From Pseudomonas fluorescens (lineage in GTDB: Bacteria; Pseudomonadota; Gammaproteobacteria; Pseudomonadales; Pseudomonadaceae), in assembly GCF_001307275.1 (NCBI RefSeq), contig NZ_CP012831.1, forward strand, positions 5,014,501-5,078,500: 64,000 nucleotides of DNA, given 5' to 3'. The notes beneath the pieces were generated by a model. The model made no database searches. It saw only the letters and a list, made by a program, of their open reading frames with translations, and was not told the DNA's origin. Position numbers and translations under genes: made by a program. This document shows, in pieces, positions 1 through 7,617 of the stretch (its first letter is position 1; every line of letters starts with the position of its first letter).

Positions 1-1
1 C

Positions 2-121
2 AGGTTGCGCGACTTGAATATAGAGAGCTATCCACTTGCTGGTTGGAGCAAACTTAGTCGTGCAGGTATTTTGGAATACGGCTCAAGTGCTGATACTTTT
101 CTGTGTGCTCCGATGAAATAA
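2..121 (+). CDS. 3' end of an unrecognised gene
   Basis: The window opens inside a frame that runs to a TAA at 119-121 and gives the last 39 residues of a protein ending in FLCAPMK. A long perfect palindrome starts one base after the stop, which is how a real gene end often looks. The start and most of the protein lie outside the window, and I do not recognise the fragment. Confidence 0.45.
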   Translation, partial: RLRDLNIESYPLAGWSKLSRAGILEYGSSADTFLCAPMK

Positions 122-122
122 A

Positions 123-162
123 GAAGTATTCGGCTGGCCTTGCAAGGCCAGCCGAATACTTC
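123..162. terminator. perfect palindrome, probable bidirectional terminator
   Basis: A 19-bp perfect inverted repeat with a 2-nt centre sits just after the first stop codon. There is no clear T-run behind it, so a terminator role is inferred from position and stem strength. Confidence 0.5.
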
Positions 163-326
163 GTGAATTGGACGGGGTAACGGCGTGAGCCCGATCAAGG
201 CTATCCAAGATATCGGCAGCGCTCGTACGTTGATAGGTCAGCGAGTATCTGCGGTTCTCCAGGATCAGTATTGTTTTAACAGTGAAAAGTATCTTGGGGA
301 ATTATGGCCGTCGTACCCTGACAAGG

Positions 327-701
327 CTAGTTGCCCCGGCCACCACCAAACGACCACTCATCGCTGGCCGTAGTGGTGATCACCACCATGACATCCTCCG
401 CGTGGAGACCGGGCGCTCGCCCCAATTTCTCGACCAAGTCGCGGTAGAAACGCTGTTTCGTCTCGACGCTTCGAGGGCGGCCAGCGGTAATCGTGATCAA
501 CACAAAGTCATGGCTGCGCGGTCCACCCAGGTAGTCGGGATCAAATATCAACTCGCCCACTTCATGTTGGTGGATGACCTGGAAGCGATCGGTCTTCGGC
601 ACCTCGAAGCTATCAACCAAGGCATCGTGCAGCCCTTGGGACAATGCTTGTAGATACTCGGCCGACTTCCCTCGGTGCAGTGAAATTCGTGAAAACGGCA
701 T
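327..701 (-). CDS. tautomerase family protein
   Basis: The 124-residue protein begins MPFSRISLHRGKS. It has the N-terminal proline (residue 2, exposed after Met removal) used as the catalytic base in the 4-oxalocrotonate tautomerase superfamily, and its length fits the longer Tautomerase_2 type rather than the 60-residue classic enzymes. The segment around residues 32-60 (VPKTDRFQVIHQHE) is typical of that family. It is transcribed away from the LysR gene at 808, a common arrangement in which the regulator controls the divergent enzyme. The natural substrate cannot be read from sequence. Confidence 0.85.
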   Translation of the reverse strand: MPFSRISLHRGKSAEYLQALSQGLHDALVDSFEVPKTDRFQVIHQHEVGELIFDPDYLGGPRSHDFVLITITAGRPRSVETKQRFYRDLVEKLGRAPGLHAEDVMVVITTTASDEWSFGGGRGN

Positions 702-807
702 AACAGTTACCCCATGGCTAAAGCGACAGAGGGAAAACTATCAAGTCGCGATGGTTCCGAATATCAGATTTAATAGAGAGAATCATCCCAAATTAGTGGA
801 CTATTCG

Positions 808-1740
808 ATGCGCCGTCCGACCTTCGATCTTGATGTATTGCGTACTTTCGTCACCGGCGTGGAGTTCAACAGCTTTGCCAAAGCGGCGGATCGTCTCGGT
901 CGATCGACTTCTGCCGTGAGCGCTCAATTGAAGAAACTTGAGGAGCAGATCGGTACTCCGGTGCTGGCCAAATCCGGTCGAGGGTTAGTCTTGACGCCCG
1001 TAGGTGAATCACTGCTCAGTCATGCCCGTCGGTTACTGGAGCTTAACGACGGCATTTTCCAGACCCTGCATGAAAGCCAAAACGCGGGGACAATTCGCCT
1101 CGGGCTTCAAGAAGACTTTGGGGAACATTTACTGAGTGAGATCCTTCGACGCTTCGTCCAGACTTACCCGATGGTGATTCTCGAGGTCAGGATCGCGCGT
1201 AACGCCGAACTGCTTGCGTTGGTCGAAAGTGCTGGTCTGGACTTGGCCCTGACATGGGACACAGGGCATACGTCGCCCTATGCCACGCGGCTGTGCGAAA
1301 CGCAGATGCACTGGATCGGGGCCCGTGACATGCCGTCACTGACCCGCCTTGCTGACTCACCGCTGCCATTGATCATGTTCGACGCGCCTTGCGTATTGCG
1401 TAGCGCTGCCACACAAGCACTGGATGCCGCGCAAATTCCCTGGCGAATCGCCCTGACCAGCCCCAGCGTCGCGAGTATCTGGGCGGCCGTCGCCGCCGGC
1501 TTGGGCTTGACGCTGCGAACTCGCATTGGGCTGCCGAGTCATCTCGCTGTCGTTTCCGGTTTGCCGGCCGTACCCAGCCTTGGTTATGTGCTTCACCGCA
1601 GTGGAAAAGACTCGACGCCCGCCATCCAGCAACTGGCCGCGTTGATCAAAACGAGCCTGCAAGAGCACACGTTCGGTTTAGCGGCTGCGCAAGGCCGGCA
1701 ATCGACCCTTTGTCGCCGTTCAACGGATCACGCCTTTTAG
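808..1740 (+). CDS. LysR-type transcriptional regulator
   Basis: A 310-residue LysR regulator with an N-terminal winged helix (LDVLRTFVTGVEFNSFAKAA, then STSAVSAQLKKLEEQIG, residues about 7-60) and a periplasmic-binding-like effector domain behind it. I start it at ATG 808 because the HTH then sits at the usual place. The frame is open back to 574, but that extension overlaps the divergent tautomerase gene. It probably regulates the tautomerase at 701 and perhaps itself. The effector is unknown. Confidence 0.85.
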   Translation: MRRPTFDLDVLRTFVTGVEFNSFAKAADRLGRSTSAVSAQLKKLEEQIGTPVLAKSGRGLVLTPVGESLLSHARRLLELNDGIFQTLHESQNAGTIRLGLQEDFGEHLLSEILRRFVQTYPMVILEVRIARNAELLALVESAGLDLALTWDTGHTSPYATRLCETQMHWIGARDMPSLTRLADSPLPLIMFDAPCVLRSAATQALDAAQIPWRIALTSPSVASIWAAVAAGLGLTLRTRIGLPSHLAVVSGLPAVPSLGYVLHRSGKDSTPAIQQLAALIKTSLQEHTFGLAAAQGRQSTLCRRSTDHAF

Positions 1741-1787
1741 GGGCTTTACTTCCAGTTAGGCCCTGTAAGTAAAGTTGGGAGCGCGCG

Positions 1788-2132
1788 ATGAGCAACGAAC
1801 AGGTGGCGCCTGAGACGAAAGGGGTGACGGTGACGTTACTGTCGACGATTGATCTGGGGCCTGAGATCGAGGGTATGGTAGGGCGCCAACTCAGGATGCG
1901 CAGGGTGACCATCGAGCCTGGAGGCGTCTTCGGGCCGATTCACAACCATGTAGACAGGCCAGGCACGGTCTACATTCTGCAAGGAACGATCACTGACCAT
2001 CGAAATGGCGTCGCCACGGATTACGGGCCGGGAGTGGGCTGGCCCGAGGACAGGAATACCACGCACTGGCTCGAGAACAGAGGCACGATTGCGGCGGTGG
2101 AAATCTCGGTCGATATTGTCAGGCAAGGGTAA
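1788..2132 (+). CDS. cupin domain protein
   Basis: A 114-residue single-domain cupin. The metal-binding motif 1 is visible as GPIHNHVDRPGTVYILQG (about residues 46-63), with two His residues and a following Glu replaced by Gly/Thr, and a second His lies in NTTHWLENRG (about 90-100). Such small cupins include sensors and dioxygenase-like or isomerase enzymes, and the specific role is unknown. It lies 47 nt behind the LysR gene on the same strand and may be cotranscribed with it. Confidence 0.8.
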   Translation: MSNEQVAPETKGVTVTLLSTIDLGPEIEGMVGRQLRMRRVTIEPGGVFGPIHNHVDRPGTVYILQGTITDHRNGVATDYGPGVGWPEDRNTTHWLENRGTIAAVEISVDIVRQG

Positions 2133-2148
2133 GTTGACTTCACTTGAA

Positions 2149-2551
2149 CTGAGCAACCAATCCTTCAAACGCCACAGGCCGGATCTTCTTCTCACTAATC
2201 ATCCGGTACTGAAGCGACTCCGTCACCGGCCAGACCAGCGTCGCCGCTGGCTTTTCCTAAGCCAAATTTCGGTTGGTCATGAATCGATGTGCAGCGGGGG
2301 CACCCGAAGCGCCGACGACAAACTGTCTGCCAGGCTTCCACGTAGGGTTTCTGGAAGTCGAAGTGCCCCGCCGGAGTGATCGACTGCGCCGAAAAATCCA
2401 GGCCGCGGGCGTACGTCACCACGGCGAGTTTATTGTGCAACATGCCTTCCAGACCGCGCTGCGGGTCAACGCTGAACAGGATGTCTTTCTGCGATACCAG
2501 GTCGATGAAGTACTTGAGTTTGTACGGGATGTCACACCATCGCAGTTGCAA
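2149..2551 (-). pseudogene. remnant of an azoreductase/NAD(P)H-quinone reductase-like gene
   Basis: On the minus strand the frame reads IPYKLKYFIDLVSQKD near 2520-2475, then EGMLHNKLAVVTYARG and FDFQKPYVEAW. This resembles the middle of the AzoR/flavodoxin-like NADH azoreductase family. The N-terminal FMN-binding part is absent, the C-terminal part shifts frame near 2340, and the continuing frame carries an in-frame TAG near 2265. It is therefore a decayed gene, not a functional one. Family assignment rests on motif recognition only. Confidence 0.55.
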
Positions 2552-2789
2552 TCGCCCTGGAGCGCCAGGTAGAAGCCAGCACCATCAGCAGCCCCAGACC
2601 CGCCCCCATCGCGTTGCCGAGATTAAAGGTACCAATGTTCACCGCCGAGGCCAGAGTTGTCGATTTCAAAACCGCGTGCCTTGTAGGTCTGCCGACCAGG
2701 ACCAGAGGAAAAGTCCAGGAACAAACCGGGCGTCGCCTTGACCAGCATTGAGAATGCGTTGATGCAGGAAAACCTGAAGTGCGGAGCAT
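2532..2789 (-). pseudogene. remnant of an MFS efflux transporter
   Basis: The minus-strand frame contains LASAVNIGTFNLGNAMGAGLG, which matches the conserved late helix of AraJ/YdhP-type MFS drug or sugar efflux proteins. The preceding residues are out of frame with it, and the rest of the about 390-residue protein is missing. It directly abuts the azoreductase-like remnant on the same strand, so both probably belonged to one lost operon. Confidence 0.6.
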
Positions 2790-2990
2790 GAATGCCCAGG
2801 GGAGTAAGTCTCTGCGGCTAATTAATCCAGATGCGTTGCATCTGGGCTGAGGTACTGAGACCAGGCACGGCGGTCAGTGAGTTTTTGTGACAGCCGAGCG
2901 AATTTTTATCGATTGCTGGATTGACAGCGCCTTCTTAGGATTTCCACTGACCAACTGGGCTTGGCAACGATAATAAAAGAGGAATTCTCG

Positions 2991-3758
2991 ATGACGCTTG
3001 CAAACAAGAAAGTCGCCGTAATTACCGGCGGCGCTATGGGTATCGGAGCGGAAGCGGCAAGTGCGCTGGCGAGTGATGGCCACCATGTAATCATTTGCGA
3101 CATCAATACCACCGAGGCCGAACGTTTCGCGCAACACCTGCGTGACCAAGGTTTCTGCGCCGATGCCTTCCAGATCGATGTCGGTACACCTGCCTCTGTG
3201 TCCGCTGCGTTCGAATGGATTGAGGCCAAGTTTGGGCGCTGCGATGTGCTGGTCAATTCTGCAGGCATCGCCAAGACCATGCCTTTCCTGGAATTTGATG
3301 CCGATGTCTTCAACCGGACAATGCTGATCAATGTCACGGGCACGTTCTTGTGCTGCCAGCTGGCGGCACGCATCATGCGTAAGCACGAGTTCGGCCGGAT
3401 CATCAACATTGCCTCCGTTGCCGGGATGCGCGCAGTGGGCAAAGGCCGGACGGCCTACGGCACATCAAAAGGTGCTGTGATCGCGCTGACAAGGCAGATG
3501 GCCGTCGAACTGAGCGAATACGGAATCACCGCAAATGCCATCGCCCCTGGACCGGTCGATACGCCGATGACCAAAGAACTGCACAGCGATGAGTTCCGTA
3601 AGGCTTACAGCAACGCCATCCCAGCGAAACGTTATGGCACCACGCGTGAAATCGCCGGAGCAGTCAGTTATCTGGCCTCTGACGTTTCAGCTTACGTAAA
3701 TGGAATTGTCTTACCCGTGGATGGTGGCTTCCTTGCGTGGGGCGCCGGCGATATTTGA
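2991..3758 (+). CDS. SDR family NAD(P)-dependent oxidoreductase
   Basis: A 255-residue classical short-chain dehydrogenase. Visible are the cofactor motif TGGAMGIG (residues 12-19), Asp37 at the end of beta-2 (favouring NAD over NADP), NSAG (89-92), the catalytic Ser142, Tyr156 and Lys160, and PGPVDTPM after it. I use ATG 2991 because an AGAGGA sequence lies just upstream; the frame is open from 2961. Its neighbours are a LysR gene, an RLP, a DUF1537 kinase and an MFS permease, so I infer that it oxidises a hydroxyl of an acid sugar, perhaps to a 3-oxo acid for the kinase and RLP. The substrate is not shown by sequence. Confidence 0.88.
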   Translation: MTLANKKVAVITGGAMGIGAEAASALASDGHHVIICDINTTEAERFAQHLRDQGFCADAFQIDVGTPASVSAAFEWIEAKFGRCDVLVNSAGIAKTMPFLEFDADVFNRTMLINVTGTFLCCQLAARIMRKHEFGRIINIASVAGMRAVGKGRTAYGTSKGAVIALTRQMAVELSEYGITANAIAPGPVDTPMTKELHSDEFRKAYSNAIPAKRYGTTREIAGAVSYLASDVSAYVNGIVLPVDGGFLAWGAGDI

Positions 3759-3817
3759 GTAGCCCTGACACGAACAGAAGGGGGCGCGTAATGACCAGGC
3801 ACTCCCTGTGCGGCTGA

Positions 3818-4696
3818 TCATTCGGCCGCCATTTCTTCTACGACCCACTTCACCAGGTCCGCTGTGTCGGCCCGCGCTCTGGCGTTGGGCGAGATCCACA
3901 GCACCAATTTTTCCGGGCCTTCAACACAGCCAAACGGGGCTACCAGCGCGCCGCTCTCCAGTTCCGCTTGCACCAGCATCCGCGGCACACAGGCAAATCC
4001 CAAGCCGACCTTGGCCGCTTGAATAAGCAGATAGAAATGCTCGAAGTATTCCAGTTCAAGGGAATCGGGCATGGTCATCTGCAAAGCTGAATACCATTCT
4101 TTCCAAGCATGCGGGCGAGTCTTGGTAGCCAGCAGCTTTTTTCCACTCAGGTCGCTAATTTGCTGCACACCTGAAGCCGCGAGGTAATCAGGCGAGCATA
4201 TAGCCCCAATCCATTCATTGGCCAACGGGATCGGCGCGATGCCGGGAGGTGGGGCAATGCTCTCCAAGCGTATCGCCACGCTGACGCCATCTTGAGCAAA
4301 GTCGATTGGACCGTGTCCGGTTCTCAAGCCCAGTTCCATCGTCGGAAAGTTGCTGTGCAACCCGGCAAGCCTTGGTAGCAACCAATGCATCATGATGGAC
4401 GCCGAACATGACAGCTCCAGCGGTTGAGGGCGCACTTCGTCAATACTTTGCTGGATCAAGTTGAATGCGCGGCCCAGGCCGGCGGCAAGGCGTGCGCCTT
4501 CGGGAGTCAGTTTAGTGCCATGCGCATTACGCGTGAGCAAGACGACCCCCAGCACATCCTCAAGCGTCCGAATGTGTCGGCTGATAGCACCGTGAGTCAC
4601 GGAAAGGGCATCAGCGGCTTCGCCGAAGGTGCCTTTCCTCGCAACCATTTCGAAAGCTCTGAGTGCATTGAGAGACGGTCGCGGAGGGGATGACAT
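3818..4696 (-). CDS. LysR-type regulator (GcvA-like)
   Basis: A 292-residue LysR regulator. The HTH lies at residues about 7-60 (LNALRAFEMVARKGTFGEAA, VTHGAISRHIRTLE). The GcvA-type style is clear from HWLLPRL and the long C-terminal effector domain. ATG 4696 has a GAGG 8 nt upstream; an in-frame GTG three codons earlier is less likely. It is convergent with the SDR gene and divergent from the RLP gene, with 192 bp between the two starts, so it is the likely local regulator of the acid-sugar cluster. Confidence 0.88.
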   Translation of the reverse strand: MSSPPRPSLNALRAFEMVARKGTFGEAADALSVTHGAISRHIRTLEDVLGVVLLTRNAHGTKLTPEGARLAAGLGRAFNLIQQSIDEVRPQPLELSCSASIMMHWLLPRLAGLHSNFPTMELGLRTGHGPIDFAQDGVSVAIRLESIAPPPGIAPIPLANEWIGAICSPDYLAASGVQQISDLSGKKLLATKTRPHAWKEWYSALQMTMPDSLELEYFEHFYLLIQAAKVGLGFACVPRMLVQAELESGALVAPFGCVEGPEKLVLWISPNARARADTADLVKWVVEEMAAE

Positions 4697-4888
4697 GTGC
4701 TGCACCTCATGAGCAGGCCATGGCGACCAGGACGCTGGTCAAACCAGAAGCCTAATGTGAGTTTTTCTCAACTTAGCGGGAAATCATATCGTTAGCCCGC
4801 TCGCAGGGTCAATGTATATTCGAAGTGAGGGCCGCCCCTGCAAAAGTGGCCATTGAATATAAAAAAAGTAAAGCCAAGGTGATTATCT
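4697..4888. promoter_or_regulatory. divergent LysR/RLP control region
   Basis: The 192-bp gap between the LysR and RLP starts holds a TGAG-N5-CTCA dyad at 4758-4770, a dyad of AGCGGG and CCCGCT near 4775-4801, and an AT-rich inverted pair TATATTC (4815-4821) and GAATATA (4855-4861). Short interrupted dyads like these are typical LysR-type sites. An AAGG sequence at 4876-4879 precedes the RLP start. Binding is inferred. Confidence 0.45.
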
Positions 4889-6166
4889 ATGGTTGATCAA
4901 ACAGCCGGGCGCGAAGAGTTTACGGCCCGTTTCTTCGTAGAGAGCAGTTACCCGATTGAACGGGTCGGTGAGGTCATCGCTGGCGAGCAATCCAGCGGTA
5001 CATTTATTACCTTGCCCGGCGAATCTGCTGAGTTGAAAGAGCGTTCACGGGCACGTGTAGTGTCCGTCAAGTCTCTTCCAGCGGTCACCCGTGCTTCGTT
5101 ACATAGCGAATACCTGGCCAGGCACAATCCTTCGGCGACTTACTATCGCGGCGAAGTTGAAATCGCTTTTCCAACAGCCAATATTGGTCCGAATCTTCCT
5201 GCACTGTTGACCACCATTGCCGGCAATCTATTCGAGATCGGTGAAGTCAGCGGTTTAAGAGTGCTCGATGTCGATCTTCCGGCTAAATTTGCCGCTGGCT
5301 TCTTGGGCCCACAGTTCGGTATTGAAGGGACTCGTAAACTGTGCGGCGTTCATGACCGCCCAATCATTGGCACCATCATTAAACCCAGCATCGGCCTGAC
5401 ACCTGAGCAGACCGCTACCGTGGCCGATGAGCTGTGCGCTGGTGGTATTGAGTTCCTCAAAGATGATGAACTCCTGATCGACCCGACCTATGCATCCTTC
5501 GATGCGAGGCTGAATGCTGTCATGCCTGTACTTCACAAGCATGCAGATCGCCTCGGCAGGATGCCGATGTACGCGATTAATATTTCTGGGAGCATTGATG
5601 AAATGCTTCGCCGCCACGACGCCGTGCTGGAGTCGGGGGGGACCTGCGTCATGCTCTGCCTGAACTGGGTTGGGCATTCGGGGGTCGAGCACATCCGTAA
5701 GCATTCCCAACTACCCATTCATGGCCATCGCAACGGCTGGGGTGCCTTTACCCGCAATCCACAGTTGGGCTTTTCGTTTGAGGTCTATCAGAAAATCTGG
5801 CGCCTGGCTGGCATCGATCATCTGCACGTCAATGGCATTCAAAGCAAATTCTGGGAACCGGATGACTCAGTCATTGCCTCGGCACTGAGCTGCCTGACCC
5901 CGTTTTCGGGCGTCCAACCAATCCTGCCGGTTTTCTCTTCCGGCCAATGGGCTGCCCAAGCGCCAACGCTTTTCGAAAAGCTGCAGTCGGTGGACCTCAT
6001 GCATCTGGCGGGCGGTGGAATTATCGGCCATCCCCTAGGTATCGGTGCCGGCATTCAGAGTATGCGCGAAGGATGGGAAGCGGCGACTCAAGGCATACCC
6101 TTGCAACAGTATGCAGAGGGCCGGCCAGCACTAACCGCCGCCTTGGCAAAGTTTGGAGGCGTATGA
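4889..6166 (+). CDS. RuBisCO-like protein (RLP), probable sugar-acid-phosphate decarboxylase or transcarboxylase
   Basis: A 425-residue RuBisCO large-subunit homologue, shorter than form I (about 475). The N-terminal ferredoxin-like domain (residues about 10-135) is followed by the TIM barrel. Active-site features are GTIIKPSIG (Lys165; the second Lys of the canonical KPK is Ser), the carbamylation and metal motif KDDE (191-194), HGHR (His280, Arg281), a loop-6 Lys in NGIQSKFWE (Lys320), SSGQW (350-354) and GGGIIGHP (375-382). The metal site is thus intact while substrate contacts differ. It is followed after 3 nt by a DUF1537 kinase. RLPs paired with such kinases act on 3-oxo-isoapionate 4-phosphate in D-apiose catabolism, but a different acid sugar is possible. 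Ordinary CO2 fixation is unlikely. Confidence 0.85.
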   Translation: MVDQTAGREEFTARFFVESSYPIERVGEVIAGEQSSGTFITLPGESAELKERSRARVVSVKSLPAVTRASLHSEYLARHNPSATYYRGEVEIAFPTANIGPNLPALLTTIAGNLFEIGEVSGLRVLDVDLPAKFAAGFLGPQFGIEGTRKLCGVHDRPIIGTIIKPSIGLTPEQTATVADELCAGGIEFLKDDELLIDPTYASFDARLNAVMPVLHKHADRLGRMPMYAINISGSIDEMLRRHDAVLESGGTCVMLCLNWVGHSGVEHIRKHSQLPIHGHRNGWGAFTRNPQLGFSFEVYQKIWRLAGIDHLHVNGIQSKFWEPDDSVIASALSCLTPFSGVQPILPVFSSGQWAAQAPTLFEKLQSVDLMHLAGGGIIGHPLGIGAGIQSMREGWEAATQGIPLQQYAEGRPALTAALAKFGGV

Positions 6167-6169
6167 ATC

Positions 6170-7561
6170 ATGCAGTCAGCCAATACGCCTAGGCTTCGTC
6201 TGGTGTTTTACGGTGACGACTTCACCGGCTCGACCGATGCTCTGGAAGTCCTTACCGCAGCCGGCCTGAGATGCGCACTGTTTTTGGCGCCACCGTCGCC
6301 CGAGTTGTTAGAGGAGCTGGGTGGTTTCGACGCTATTGGCATCGCTGGCGATAGTCGCGCGTTATCCAATGCTGAAATGGATGAAGTGCTTCCAGACCTA
6401 TTTGAAGCAATCAAGCGCCTGTCCCCCGACCTTGTGCATTACAAAGTTTGCTCCACGTTCGACAGCGCTCCCGACGTGGGCAACATTGGCCATGTCATTG
6501 AGCTCGCATCACGCGCCTTTGGGGTAAAAGGCGTGCCAATCGTCGCGGGTAACCCGGCCCTGGGTCGTTACTGCGTGTTTGGCAATTTGTTTGCGCTGTC
6601 CAAGACCGACCACTGTGTACACCGGATCGACCGCCATCCCGTCATGCGGGCCCACCCCATCACGCCTATGGGAGAAGCGGATCTGAGTGTCCATATCGGC
6701 CAGCAAAAGAATTTATCGATTGCCAAAATTGACATTCTTCAGCTTGACCAAACTGCCGACCTGAGTTTCCTGGTCAGCCAAGCTTCTCTGAGCCATGACT
6801 CGGTTCTGATCGACGGCACCACCAATGCACATATGACCCTTGCAGGGAAAGCACTCACGGAGATCTCTAGCAGCTCGGCGCCGTTGTTCGTGGTTGGCTC
6901 TTCAGGTGTCGAATATGGATTGACGCAGCACTGGCATTCGGCGGGGCTGATAAATGCCTACCAAACTCAGGTCACTGCGCTGCAGCCCACCAGACAAGTG
7001 TTGGTCATTTCTGGAAGTGCATCCCCGTTAAGTCGCGCTCAAATCGATACCGCTATCGCGAGTGGATTTGTCGAGCTGGCGGTGGATGCGGCAGCGATTC
7101 TCGCAGAATCACATAAAGGAAGGAGGGTTCAGGATGTAGTGGCGACGGCAGTGGCGCACCTCAAAAGCGGACGCTCCGTACTGATCCACACGGCAAAAGG
7201 TCCGGATGACCCGAGAATCGAACAAATGATCGAAGCGATGACCGCCAAAGGCCTGCTTCGTGACGAGGCAAAAATCCGCGGCGGTAAGCAATTGGCTGTC
7301 GAAATGGGCTACATCGTTCTGGACATTCTTAAGGCGTATCCGCTCGAAAGATTGGTTATATCCGGTGGTGATACGTCAAGTCAGATCACCAAGATTCTCG
7401 CCCCTGAAGCATTGGTCATCAAATCCGATCTCTCTCCCGGTGCGCCCCTCTGCCAGGTGCGCTCGAAAAAACCGTACTTGGACAACCTGGAAATCGCCTT
7501 GAAAGGTGGGCAGATGGGTGACCAGGACTACTTCGTAAAAGCGCTCACAGGTAGGAGCTAA
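6170..7561 (+). CDS. four-carbon acid sugar kinase family protein (DUF1537)
   Basis: A 463-residue protein with both halves of the DUF1537/OtnK kinase fold. The N-terminal substrate half shows GDDFTGSTD (residues 15-23), YKVCSTFDS (91-99) and NPALGRYCVFGNLFA. The C-terminal ATP half shows SGGDTS (398-403) and the KGGQMG turn (445-450). Characterised members phosphorylate threonate, erythronate or 3-oxo-isoapionate using ATP. The ATG lies 3 nt behind the RLP stop, preceded by GGAGG inside the RLP end, so the two are probably translated together. I infer that it makes the phosphorylated oxo-acid used by the RLP. Confidence 0.9.
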   Translation: MQSANTPRLRLVFYGDDFTGSTDALEVLTAAGLRCALFLAPPSPELLEELGGFDAIGIAGDSRALSNAEMDEVLPDLFEAIKRLSPDLVHYKVCSTFDSAPDVGNIGHVIELASRAFGVKGVPIVAGNPALGRYCVFGNLFALSKTDHCVHRIDRHPVMRAHPITPMGEADLSVHIGQQKNLSIAKIDILQLDQTADLSFLVSQASLSHDSVLIDGTTNAHMTLAGKALTEISSSSAPLFVVGSSGVEYGLTQHWHSAGLINAYQTQVTALQPTRQVLVISGSASPLSRAQIDTAIASGFVELAVDAAAILAESHKGRRVQDVVATAVAHLKSGRSVLIHTAKGPDDPRIEQMIEAMTAKGLLRDEAKIRGGKQLAVEMGYIVLDILKAYPLERLVISGGDTSSQITKILAPEALVIKSDLSPGAPLCQVRSKKPYLDNLEIALKGGQMGDQDYFVKALTGRS

Positions 7562-7617
7562 CTTCCGTTCCAGGACAGGAACACGCTTGCATATTTACAA
7601 TAACAACAGGTGAAACT

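Noticed and set aside
574..807. 78-codon N-terminal extension of the first LysR gene
   Set aside because: It overlaps the divergent tautomerase gene and adds nothing seen in LysR proteins.
4889..6166. The RLP as a true carbon-fixing RuBisCO
   Set aside because: The second Lys of KPK and the SGG phosphate site are changed, no small subunit or phosphoribulokinase is present, and the context is catabolic.
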